DNA from: Arcobacter sp.
GTDB taxonomy: Bacteria > Campylobacterota > Campylobacteria > Campylobacterales > Arcobacteraceae
DNA length: 12,050 bases
NCBI GenBank assembly: GCA_030635995.1
Contig: DAOVXU010000032.1
Location: 1-12,050, forward strand
Reading direction: 5' to 3'
Within the stretch, counting starts at the first letter, position 1; every line of letters starts with the position of its first letter. Below the pieces are notes generated by a model. It was not told the origin of the DNA. It worked only from the letters and a program-made list of their open reading frames with translations, and made no database searches. The position numbers and the translations under genes were made by a program. Shown piece after piece: positions 1-6,769 of the stretch.

Positions 1-183
1 AGATTTTAAATTTATAGGTAAGATATTATCAATATCTGGATTATTTTCCAATACACCCTTAAAGCCCTCTTCTACAATCCAATCTATTTGACAATTTGGT
101 AACTTCTTTTTTATAAATTGTAAAGCAACCATAGCATGAATTATGTCACCCATAGCTGATAATTTAATTATACATATCTTCAT
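1..183 (-). CDS. waaC: Lipopolysaccharide heptosyltransferase I, N-terminal part (runs off the window)
   Basis: The open frame starts at ATG 183-181 and runs to base 1 without a stop, giving the first 61 residues. It begins MKICIIKLSAMGDIIHAMVA, followed by the ALQ-F and DWIVEEGF segments. This is the glycosyltransferase family 9 N-terminus (K-x-S-x-M-G-D-h-h-H) with the WaaC-type 'DWIVEE' strand. By family knowledge the enzyme adds the first L-glycero-D-manno-heptose to Kdo on the cytoplasmic face of the inner membrane, building the inner core of LPS/LOS. The ATG overlaps the dgkA stop as ATGA, so translation is probably coupled, and it is the last gene of the run that is visible here. Only the N-terminal Rossmann part is present. 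WaaC is preferred over WaaF on the motif, but the rest of the protein would be needed to be sure. Confidence 0.8.
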   Translation of the reverse strand, partial: MKICIIKLSAMGDIIHAMVALQFIKKKLPNCQIDWIVEEGFKGVLENNPDIDNILPINLKS

Positions 184-533
184 ACTAAAAACAACCCCCA
201 ACATATAAGATGAAGTGTGATACTAAACATAACAGCCGTTGCCCCTATATCTTTTGCACTTTTTGCTAAAGGATGTATCTCTTTAGTTACCAAATCTACA
301 ACATTTTCTATTGCACTATTAAGTAGCTCTACTATTAAAACTAAAAATGCAGTACAAAGTAAAATAGCTTGTTGATACAATTCAAAATCAAGTAAAAAAA
401 TAGCTGGAATTATAAATAAACTTGCTAATAACTCTAACTTAAAAGAACTCTCAGTTTTAAAAGCATGTATAAAGCCCTCTAAAGCATATTGAGTATTTTT
501 AAATAGATGATATTTTGGTTTATTATTTGTCAT
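180..533 (-). CDS. dgkA: Diacylglycerol kinase (prokaryotic DgkA type)
   Basis: This 117-aa integral membrane protein matches the usual DgkA length (about 120 aa) and has three hydrophobic helices, at about residues 33-49, 54-72 and 97-116. The signature ELLNSAIE lies at 69-76, followed by VVD and then KSAKDIGATAV at 91-101. Residues matching the E. coli active site are visible at the same numbers: E28, E69, N72, E76, K94 and D95. DgkA phosphorylates diacylglycerol to phosphatidic acid and recycles lipid released when envelope glycans are decorated. Some Gram-positive members use undecaprenol instead, but the Gram-negative setting favours diacylglycerol. The start overlaps the protease gene by 11 bp and the stop overlaps the waaC ATG by 4 bp, so it sits inside a coupled envelope operon. 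Confidence 0.9.
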   Translation of the reverse strand: MTNNKPKYHLFKNTQYALEGFIHAFKTESSFKLELLASLFIIPAIFLLDFELYQQAILLCTAFLVLIVELLNSAIENVVDLVTKEIHPLAKSAKDIGATAVMFSITLHLICWGLFLV

Positions 534-1785
534 CTTCTATATCACATTCACTTTTTAAAGCCTCATCCTCTTTCAATTGTGCAATCCCTGCTCCTGTATA
601 ACCTAACTCTTTAAGTCGTTCTACAAGTGGGGGATGTGAATAGAAAAAGAAAATATATAAAGGATGAGATAATGGAAATGATTTATTTTCATTTGCAAGT
701 TTTAAAAGTGCATTTACTAAATCATCTTTTGTTGCTAAATCACTTCCGAATTTATCAGCTTCATATTCATTATGTCTACTCATAGCTGACATTAAAGGCA
801 TAAGAAAAAAGAATATAGGAGATGAAAACATCATAATAACTGTTAGAATTGCATATGGCTCATTATTTAAATGTAGCTGTAAAAATAGCTCCTCAGGTAG
901 ATTTCCAAATATTGCAAAAATAGTTAAAAATACAACACCCATTATCCCTATATTTTTATAAATATCTCCATTTTTTGCATGTCCTAACTCATGACCTAGA
1001 ACTGCTAAAAGTTCATTGTGTGTAAGTTTTTCTATTAAAGTATCAAATAAAACTACCCTTTTAGAACTACCCAATCCTCCAAAATAAGCATTTAATCTAT
1101 TATCCCTTTTTGAAGCATCACTACTAAATACACCACCACTTTTAAACCCTACACTATCTAAGAGATTTTCTATTTTTTGAGATAATTCTTTATCTTTTAA
1201 TGGTTCAAATTTATTAAAAAGCATCATAAAATAAGGTGCTAACATATTTATAAAAATAAGTATTATAAAAGTAAATACAAAACCCCAAATCCACCAAGCT
1301 GGAAAACTTTCAATAATCCATGATAATCCAGCAACAACCGCCGAGATAACAATTAAAGATATTATTCCACTTTTTATAGTATCTTGAATATAAAGTTTAG
1401 CTGTCATATTCGAAAAACCATATTTTTTATCAATCTTAAATGTACTATAGAGTTCAAAAGGCAATCCTAATATCCAATTTATAATTATAAAAGAATCAAT
1501 AAACACAACAGCTTTTTGCCAACCAATAAACCCTAAAGTAAGTTCATCTATAAACTGCAATCCAAAACTAATCCAAATAAAAAATAAAATAAAATCATAA
1601 AAACTACCAACCATAGACAATCTTTGTGTCTCTACACTATAGTTTCCTGCTTCAATAAACTTTGAAGGTGTTAATATAACTGCATCTCCACCTTTTGCTC
1701 GTTTTACATAATCAACTTGCATAAATGATGTATAAATACTAACTAAAAAATATACACAATACCCTGCTATTGCAATCTCTAACAT
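523..1785 (-). CDS. M48-family membrane zinc metallopeptidase (Ste24/CAAX prenyl protease 1-like)
   Basis: This 420-aa polytopic protein has hydrophobic helices near residues 3-20, 60-80, 92-112, 140-160, 165-188, 278-296 and 312-335. The zinc site HELGH is at 265-269. The third ligand is probably the first Glu of NEYEAD (E340), and the C-terminal SHPP motif is at 383-386, all as in Ste24-type proteases. Ste24 proteins hold the zinc site inside a membrane chamber. In bacteria, where there is no prenylated CAAX substrate, they are thought to act in membrane-protein or lipoprotein quality control, so the substrate here is unknown. A clear ribosome site (AAAAGGA) lies within the last codons of the upstream nuclease gene, and the ATG directly follows that gene's TAG. 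The 3' end overlaps dgkA by 11 bp. The acidic C-terminal tail (about 405-420) looks like a flexible cytosolic extension. Confidence 0.88.
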   Translation of the reverse strand: MLEIAIAGYCVYFLVSIYTSFMQVDYVKRAKGGDAVILTPSKFIEAGNYSVETQRLSMVGSFYDFILFFIWISFGLQFIDELTLGFIGWQKAVVFIDSFIIINWILGLPFELYSTFKIDKKYGFSNMTAKLYIQDTIKSGIISLIVISAVVAGLSWIIESFPAWWIWGFVFTFIILIFINMLAPYFMMLFNKFEPLKDKELSQKIENLLDSVGFKSGGVFSSDASKRDNRLNAYFGGLGSSKRVVLFDTLIEKLTHNELLAVLGHELGHAKNGDIYKNIGIMGVVFLTIFAIFGNLPEELFLQLHLNNEPYAILTVIMMFSSPIFFFLMPLMSAMSRHNEYEADKFGSDLATKDDLVNALLKLANENKSFPLSHPLYIFFFYSHPPLVERLKELGYTGAGIAQLKEDEALKSECDIEDDK

Positions 1786-2235
1786 CTAATTCCTTTTTAT
1801 ATTTGCAAAAAAATTATTAAACTCTTTTACAATCTTCTTTTTATCTGTAATATAAAGCACTTCATAATTTTTAGAAAATGCCTCTTTTTTCCAATTTGCA
1901 CTACCAAAAATAACTATTCTTTTATCAAAAATTGCTATTTTTGTATGTAGTTTATTTTTCACTTTTAAGACTCTTATTCTTTCATCAAATTTCATCTTCT
2001 TCTTATGATAATAAATAGTAACCTCTACACCTCTAGAAACTGCTTTATCAAGCTCTTTTCCAAACTTTTTATAGTTAAAATTATACATTGCTATATCTAT
2101 ACTATCTTTTGCATCTCTTATATAATTTACAATATCAGTTTTAACCTCATCAGATTTTTCTGGTAAAAAATAAATTTTTTCAAGAGCAAATATATTTGCA
2201 ACTAATAAAATAGTAAGTATAAATATTCTAATCAT
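1786..2235 (-). CDS. Secreted single-HKD phospholipase D-like nuclease (Nuc/NucT type)
   Basis: The protein has 149 aa with a cleavable signal peptide (residues 1-17, probable cut after ...NIFA). One HKD motif, H97-x-K99-x4-D104, is followed by GSANW at 111-115 and a downstream N-Y-E. A single HKD in about 150 aa is the layout of the Nuc endonuclease subfamily, which dimerises to form one active site. Two-HKD phospholipases are about three times longer. Helicobacter pylori NucT, a surface PLD-family nuclease linked to DNA uptake and purine salvage, has this layout, so a periplasmic or surface DNase is the likeliest role, although phospholipase activity cannot be excluded. The ATG lies 1 nt after the NosL-like gene stop, and the stop directly precedes the protease ATG, so it is an internal operon gene. 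Confidence 0.82.
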   Translation of the reverse strand: MIRIFILTILLVANIFALEKIYFLPEKSDEVKTDIVNYIRDAKDSIDIAMYNFNYKKFGKELDKAVSRGVEVTIYYHKKKMKFDERIRVLKVKNKLHTKIAIFDKRIVIFGSANWKKEAFSKNYEVLYITDKKKIVKEFNNFFANIKRN

Positions 2236-2236
2236 A

Positions 2237-2752
2237 CTATTTTGTCTTTAATTCCAATAATTGCTTTTTAATTGCAGGATTTATCATAGTTTCACCACGA
2301 AGAATATAAAGTCTCATTTGCTCAAATGTAATTAAACCATCTTTTTTATTGGTATATGCTCCAAATCCACTCTCCATTGGAGTAATCTCATCTCTCGTAT
2401 ACCAAGCTTTTTTACCATCAATCCAATTATTTGTATCAATTGCATGTACCCAAATAATCGCTTCATCTTTAAAACTTTTTGATTCCACCCAATTTACTAA
2501 ACCACTAAAATCATGAAAAAACCAAGTAACCCCTTTAGGTGATATAACTTGTGAAGCATATTTAATGTCATCTATAACCATACCACAATCACTATCTTGA
2601 TAATGATTAAGTTTTATCTCTAATGGTTTTTTATCAATATTTCCATCAATCCTCACAACCATACTTTGAACATTTGACATAGAGATAAACACTACAACAA
2701 TGATTACAATTATCCCAAAAACTAAAAATATTGGTAAAAAATTCTTTTTCAT
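2237..2752 (-). CDS. Membrane-anchored NosL-like protein (putative copper-binding)
   Basis: This 171-aa protein has one N-terminal hydrophobic helix (about 5-24) with no lipobox Cys, so it should be a bitopic protein with its domain outside the cytoplasm. Three features recall the NosL family: a CGM motif at 56-58, the stretch from S67 to E90 with F-F-H-D-F, and a K-A-W-Y...T-P-M-x-S-G-F segment at 115-130. NosL proteins bind Cu(I) and deliver copper to nitrous oxide reductase. Here the first Cys of the usual CxxCGM is replaced (D53 or nearby), leaving C56, M58 and M126 as candidate ligands. No nosZ or other nos gene lies in view, so the role may be copper or redox handling unrelated to NosZ. 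It abuts the regulator gene upstream with a 0-nt gap. Family assignment by eye is moderately sure; the partner is unknown. Confidence 0.6.
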   Translation of the reverse strand: MKKNFLPIFLVFGIIVIIVVVFISMSNVQSMVVRIDGNIDKKPLEIKLNHYQDSDCGMVIDDIKYASQVISPKGVTWFFHDFSGLVNWVESKSFKDEAIIWVHAIDTNNWIDGKKAWYTRDEITPMESGFGAYTNKKDGLITFEQMRLYILRGETMINPAIKKQLLELKTK

Positions 2753-4021
2753 TTAGTTATTCGCTTTTTGATATTTTGCTAATTGACTCTCTCTATGTTC
2801 AATAACATCTTTTAAATCAATCACAATTTTAGATTGAGAATTTACTTGGGAATATAAGTCTTCAATTTCTCTTGATTGTTTATCTGTTAATATCTCAAAA
2901 TTAGTAACTTTTCTATCATTTACCTTTTTGTGATGAATCAACGATTTATTTTGTTCCATAATATTAAAATAATGCTCTTTAGCAGTCTTTTGAATATGTA
3001 TCTTTTCAGCTTCAAAATTTCTAATCTTATCTTCATAAAATGACATCTGTTTTAAAAGCTTTTTATTTTGAGAATTTGCTTTAGCAGAACCCTCTTGAAT
3101 AATATCCATATGTTCTGAATCACCAAGTTTTCTTTTTAAAGTTTTAATTTCATTTTTAAGAGTCATCTCAACCCTTTTTTGTTCAACAACCATCTGTCTT
3201 ATATGCGTTTTGTAACCTCGTTTTTCATTCTCTTCATCAGTAGTTAAAAATTCAATAGCCATATAACCAATGATTTCACTATCAAATTCGTCATACATAG
3301 GAAAAATATTTGCTGTTACAAAATAAGCTTCACCATCTTTAGCTTGGTTTTTTAATTTACCACTCCATCTATCTCCATTTCTAATAGTTTCCCATAATTC
3401 ATAAAAAGTTTCAGCAGGAGAATCTGGATGTTTGACTATATTATGAGCCACATCAATAAGCTCATCTTCACTATACCCACTAATTCCACAAAACATATCA
3501 TTTACATAAATTATATCACCCATTAGATCTGTTTTAGATACAAGAGCTGTTTGATTTATAACATTTAAATATGCTTGTGCTTCTTTATGATTATGCTTTG
3601 CAATTGATTCTTGATATTGAACTTGACAAGCCTCTTGTACTTTATATATTATCTCTTTTATATTTACAGGTTTTTTAGCATAATGATAAACACCATATTT
3701 AATAGCACCTAGTAAAAATTCTTTCTCTTGGTGTGCTGTTGTAAAAATAAATGGAACTCTTTCATCTATCTCTCTTATCCTCTCAAGCATATCCATACCA
3801 CTTAAATGGGGCATATTAATATCACTAACTATAACATCAATATCTTCATGAAATTTTTTAAAATACTCTAAACCTTGTCTACCATCTTCACCTACATAAA
3901 CTTTTTTAAAAAGCTTATGTAATATTCCAGATAAACTATTTCTTGCATGCTCATCATCTTCTGCATACAATACGGTTAGTGTCTTTAAAAAATTTTGATC
4001 AAAATTCACTTTTGTCCCCAT
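2753..4021 (-). CDS. Response regulator with REC, PAS and long coiled coil, no recognised output domain
   Basis: The protein has 422 aa. Residues about 14-132 form a receiver domain: the acidic pair is D22/D23, the phospho-acceptor D67 is in SDINMP, the switch Thr is at T94/T95, and K117 is in the K-K-P motif. Residues about 150-262 form a PAS domain of the Aer-like kind (N-D-M-F-C-x-x-S-G-Y, then H-P-D-x-P and W-S-G). From about 270 to the end the chain is charged and heptad-like, consistent with a long coiled coil. No GGDEF, EAL, HD, kinase or DNA-binding domain is visible. It is probably a phosphorylation- and redox/ligand-responsive scaffold or partner protein; this is inference. It is the first gene of the minus-strand run and starts at ATG 4021-4019, close behind possible promoter elements and without a good Shine-Dalgarno sequence. 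Confidence 0.85.
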   Translation of the reverse strand: MGTKVNFDQNFLKTLTVLYAEDDEHARNSLSGILHKLFKKVYVGEDGRQGLEYFKKFHEDIDVIVSDINMPHLSGMDMLERIREIDERVPFIFTTAHQEKEFLLGAIKYGVYHYAKKPVNIKEIIYKVQEACQVQYQESIAKHNHKEAQAYLNVINQTALVSKTDLMGDIIYVNDMFCGISGYSEDELIDVAHNIVKHPDSPAETFYELWETIRNGDRWSGKLKNQAKDGEAYFVTANIFPMYDEFDSEIIGYMAIEFLTTDEENEKRGYKTHIRQMVVEQKRVEMTLKNEIKTLKRKLGDSEHMDIIQEGSAKANSQNKKLLKQMSFYEDKIRNFEAEKIHIQKTAKEHYFNIMEQNKSLIHHKKVNDRKVTNFEILTDKQSREIEDLYSQVNSQSKIVIDLKDVIEHRESQLAKYQKANN

Positions 4022-4090
4022 ATATAAAATTTAAGTATAGAGTATACTCAAAAAATAATTAATTAATGATTATTTGGATAAAATGCCCCT
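4022..4090. promoter_or_regulatory. Divergent promoter region with a 10-bp palindrome
   Basis: These 69 bases separate two divergent operons and must carry the start signals of both. On the plus strand TAAAAT at 4079-4084 fits a -10 box, and a start about 7 nt later would fall on the ATG at 4091, implying a leaderless message. On the minus strand TATACT occurs at 4039-4034 and again at 4046-4041, which would give a very short leader for the regulator gene. GAGTATACTC at 4040-4049 is a perfect palindrome sitting across the minus-strand -10 region, a possible operator. No -35 box is convincing, which is common in this phylum. Confidence 0.4.
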
Positions 4091-4297
4091 ATGTATATAT
4101 TGGATAAATTAAATAAACAAATTGATAGCTTATCTGTGGAGTTTACAGTTCTCTTACAAGAGAATGAAAACCTACAAAATCAAATAGAACTATTAAAAAA
4201 TCAAAATGATAAATTAAAGTACAACAATGAGAATATGCTATTAAATATAGATAAAGCATTAAATATATCTCAAAATACTCAAGAGGATTTAAAATAG
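4091..4297 (+). CDS. Small coiled-coil protein (ZapB/TIGR02449-like by shape and context)
   Basis: This is a 68-aa protein without Cys or a membrane segment. From about residue 5 to 55 it is a continuous amphipathic helix rich in Leu, Asn, Gln, Glu and Lys with heptad spacing (for example L-L-Q-E-N-E-N-L-Q-N-Q-I-E-L-L at 21-35), so an elongated coiled coil is expected. E. coli ZapB and the TIGR02449 proteins are coiled coils of similar size, and TIGR02449 genes lie directly upstream of zapA in gammaproteobacteria. The next gene here could be a short ZapA, so a divisome-related role is a reasonable guess but not proven by sequence. No Shine-Dalgarno sequence precedes the ATG. The stop TAG is directly followed by the ATG of the next gene. 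Confidence 0.65.
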   Translation: MYILDKLNKQIDSLSVEFTVLLQENENLQNQIELLKNQNDKLKYNNENMLLNIDKALNISQNTQEDLK

Positions 4298-4504
4298 ATG
4301 ACATTTGAGATAAATCACAAATCATATACAGTAGATATTCAAAATGATAAAATTCAAAGTGGTATTAAAAAATTCCTTGATTTAAATACAAATATTGACA
4401 CAATTGACCTACTATCTGCATATATCAAAAAGACAAATGAACTTGTACAACTTGAAAATTCATTAGAAGAGTTATCGTCTAAAATAGATGTTATTAAATC
4501 ATAA
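4298..4504 (+). CDS. Small ZapA-like protein (tentative)
   Basis: This 68-aa protein opens with a beta-hairpin-like N-terminus (M-T-F-E-I-N-H-K-S-Y-T-V-D-I). A short helix follows (about 17-28), then a long helix (about 34-66) with the pattern I-D-L-L-S-A-Y-I-K-K-T-N-E-L. That order, and the Leu/Ala-rich start of the long helix, resemble a shortened ZapA (usually about 100 aa), the FtsZ-ring crosslinker. The match is by eye and weak; no catalytic motif is present and it could simply be an unnamed small protein. A good ribosome site, AGAGGA at 4282-4287, lies inside the end of the previous gene. The 3' end overlaps the pseudopilin gene by 17 bp, so the four plus-strand genes look co-translated. 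Confidence 0.55.
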   Translation: MTFEINHKSYTVDIQNDKIQSGIKKFLDLNTNIDTIDLLSAYIKKTNELVQLENSLEELSSKIDVIKS

Positions 4505-4916
4505 AAGTTTTTCACTTATAGAACTTATTTTTGCTATAATTATTATAGGTATTATATCAACTATTGCTATCCCTAAACTTCTAAATACAACACAAAAAAC
4601 AACTATTTTAAAAGCTAAGAATGATTTAAATATTATTTTAAATGGTTTAAAGAATTATAAAAATAATTTAATTTTACAAAATTCTACTTTGGATTTAGAT
4701 AATTTAGAAGAAGATGAAATTTATCTATTTAGTAAAATTATAAAAAAACCATTTATATCAAATCCAAATAAAACAGCATCTTGGAGTAAAGTATCAAATA
4801 AGCAATATAAATATTGGATAGATAATTCTATATTTATACTTTTTAATTATGATAAAACAACTTTTAGTTTTATATGTGATAAAAGTGAAGATTTATGCAA
4901 AAAGGTTTTAGAATGA
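4488..4916 (+). CDS. Type II secretion/type IV pilus-like pseudopilin
   Basis: The protein has 142 aa with a class III (prepilin peptidase) signal: a short basic leader MLLNHKS, then F8-S-L-I-E12-L and a hydrophobic helix to about residue 28 ending in A-I-P-K. E12 corresponds to Glu5 of the mature protein, needed for subunit assembly. The residue before the cut is Ser7, not the nearly invariant Gly. The C-terminal globular part is small, ending with C130 and C137, which could form a disulfide loop. The ATG at 4488 lies within the preceding gene; it is the only start that gives a proper leader. Pseudopilins are processed by PilD and form the short pilus of a secretion or DNA-uptake machine, but no other component is in this window. 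The stop overlaps the preferred priA ATG as ATGA. Confidence 0.85.
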   Translation: MLLNHKSFSLIELIFAIIIIGIISTIAIPKLLNTTQKTTILKAKNDLNIILNGLKNYKNNLILQNSTLDLDNLEEDEIYLFSKIIKKPFISNPNKTASWSKVSNKQYKYWIDNSIFILFNYDKTTFSFICDKSEDLCKKVLE

Positions 4917-6769
4917 TATTTAACTATTATGAAATTACATTATTAAAATCTCCACTAAAACCACTTACTTACTCCTCAGAAGAAAGTATTAATATTGGTC
5001 AAAAAGTTGAAGTAAAACTACAAAATAGAATAAAATTACTATTTGGTGTAATAGTTAAAAAAGTTGAAAAACCAATATTTAAATGTACAGTTATATCTGG
5101 AATTTTAGATGAATATTATGATGAAAAAATGTTAGAAATTTCTAAATTTATATCACAATATTATGTATGTTCATTAGGTGAAGCATTAAGTTTATATACT
5201 CCATTTAAAAAAAATATTATAACTTTAGATTTAGATACAAAATTTAATAGTAACATTGAACTTTCTAACACTCAACAAAAAGCATTAAACTTTACCGATA
5301 AAAATAGTACCTCTTTGCTATTTGCCGCTACAGGAAGTGGAAAAACGGAGATTTATATCAAAGCTATTGAGGAGCAATTAAACCAAAATAAACAAGCGAT
5401 TTTACTTATGCCGGAGATCTCATTAACTCCACAAATGGAAAAAAGACTTAAAAGTGTATTTGATGATAGTGTGGCTATATGGCACTCTAAAATACAAAAA
5501 AAGAGAAAAAATGAGATTATAAAAGGTTTACTTGAGGGCAATATAAGAGTTATAGCAGGAGCAAGGTCTTCACTATTTTTACCATATGCAAATTTAGGAA
5601 TTATTGTAGTTGATGAGGAACACGATGATTCATATAAAGCAGATAATAAACCAAGATTAAATGTAAAAGACTTATCTATATATATAGGTAAAAAGTATAA
5701 TATAAAAATTATATTAGGTAGTGCTACACCATCTATTAGCTCATTTGCTAAGATACCATATATTAGGATAAAAGATACCTTTTTTAGTACAAAAAAAACT
5801 ATCACTTACGATGAATCAAATCTAAAACTAACAAATATAATAATAGATAAAATCCACACTACATTAGAAAATAAAAAGCAAGTAATAGTTTTCCTACCAA
5901 CAAGGGCAAATTTTAAGTATCAAATTTGTTCTGATTGTGGCAAAACTGTTGAGTGTCCTTTTTGTTCTGTTGCACTTAGTTTACATAAATACAATAAAGC
6001 ACTTATGTGCCACTACTGTAACTACACACAAGCTATACCAAATCTTTGCCCATCTTGTAAAACTGGTACTATTAAAAACTTTAGACTAGGAACACAAGAG
6101 GTAAAAAATCAACTTCAAAAGATATTTCCAAATAAAACTATTCAAAGTTTTGATAGGGATACAATAAAAACAGATAGGATTTTAAGAAAAACATTAAAAG
6201 AATTTAATGATGAAAAGATAGATATTCTTGTCGGTACTCAGATGCTATCAAAAGGTCACGATTATCATAATGTAACCTTAGCGGTAATATTAGGTATTGA
6301 TTCTGTTTTAAATATGACAAGTTATAAAGTAAGGGAAAAAGCTCTTAGTTTAACTCTACAAATAGCAGGAAGAAGTGGAAGAAGTGGAGAGGGAGAAGTT
6401 TTAATTCAAACAAAAAACAAAGAGTTCTTTCAAGAATTTATTGAAAATTCAGATTATGAAAATTTTTTAAAAGAGGAATTAGAATGTAGAGCAGATATAT
6501 ATCCACCAAATATAAGATTAGCTAAAATAGTATTTTCACATACAAATGGATTTATAGCAAAAGAGAAATTAGATTTTCAAATACAAAGAGTTTTAAATCA
6601 TTTTAAAGAGGTGGAACTTATTGGATTTAAAGAGTGTGCTATATTTAAAATATCAAATAAATACAGATACGAGATGCTTGTCCGTTCAAAAAATACAAAA
6701 AAACTTTTAGAATTTTTACACTCTATAAAATGTCCCTTAGCTTCTATTGATATGGATAGTTTACACTAA
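4913..6769 (+). CDS. priA: Primosomal protein N' / replication restart helicase PriA
   Basis: The protein has 618 aa from ATG 4913. This start is chosen because it forms an ATGA overlap with the pseudopilin stop and has AAGG 7 nt upstream; an ATG at 4895 would add six residues. An N-terminal DNA-binding region (about 1-100) precedes a superfamily 2 helicase. Walker A ATGSGKTE is at about 139-146, DEEH is at 234-237, GSATPS follows, then G-T-Q-M-L-S-K-G-H-D and the Arg-finger motif Q-I-A-G-R-S-G-R. Eight Cys at 339, 342, 348, 351, 366, 369, 379 and 382 form the two zinc sites typical of PriA. It recognises stalled forks and D-loops and reloads the replicative helicase. At 618 aa it is shorter than the E. 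coli protein (732 aa). It converges on bioV with a 4-bp overlap at the 3' ends. Confidence 0.97.
   Translation: MIFNYYEITLLKSPLKPLTYSSEESINIGQKVEVKLQNRIKLLFGVIVKKVEKPIFKCTVISGILDEYYDEKMLEISKFISQYYVCSLGEALSLYTPFKKNIITLDLDTKFNSNIELSNTQQKALNFTDKNSTSLLFAATGSGKTEIYIKAIEEQLNQNKQAILLMPEISLTPQMEKRLKSVFDDSVAIWHSKIQKKRKNEIIKGLLEGNIRVIAGARSSLFLPYANLGIIVVDEEHDDSYKADNKPRLNVKDLSIYIGKKYNIKIILGSATPSISSFAKIPYIRIKDTFFSTKKTITYDESNLKLTNIIIDKIHTTLENKKQVIVFLPTRANFKYQICSDCGKTVECPFCSVALSLHKYNKALMCHYCNYTQAIPNLCPSCKTGTIKNFRLGTQEVKNQLQKIFPNKTIQSFDRDTIKTDRILRKTLKEFNDEKIDILVGTQMLSKGHDYHNVTLAVILGIDSVLNMTSYKVREKALSLTLQIAGRSGRSGEGEVLIQTKNKEFFQEFIENSDYENFLKEELECRADIYPPNIRLAKIVFSHTNGFIAKEKLDFQIQRVLNHFKEVELIGFKECAIFKISNKYRYEMLVRSKNTKKLLEFLHSIKCPLASIDMDSLH

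Noticed and set aside
4076..4086. Possible sigma-54 promoter (TTGG...TGC) before the first coiled-coil gene
   Set aside because: The GG to GC spacing is 7 nt, where sigma-54 promoters need 10, so a sigma-70-type -10 box is the better reading.
4143..4325. 60-codon minus-strand open frame
   Set aside because: It lies wholly opposite the two plus-strand small genes, has no ribosome site, and its composition is Tyr/Leu-heavy as expected for an antisense shadow.
4895..4912. Earlier ATG start for priA at 4895
   Set aside because: It adds six residues (M-Q-K-G-F-R) inside the pseudopilin gene with no good ribosome site. ATG 4913 has AAGG at 7 nt and an ATGA overlap.
5353..5805. 150-codon minus-strand open frame
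   Set aside because: It is antisense to the helicase core of priA, whose motifs are unmistakable. The long frame is a by-product of AT-rich codon use; no domain was recognised.
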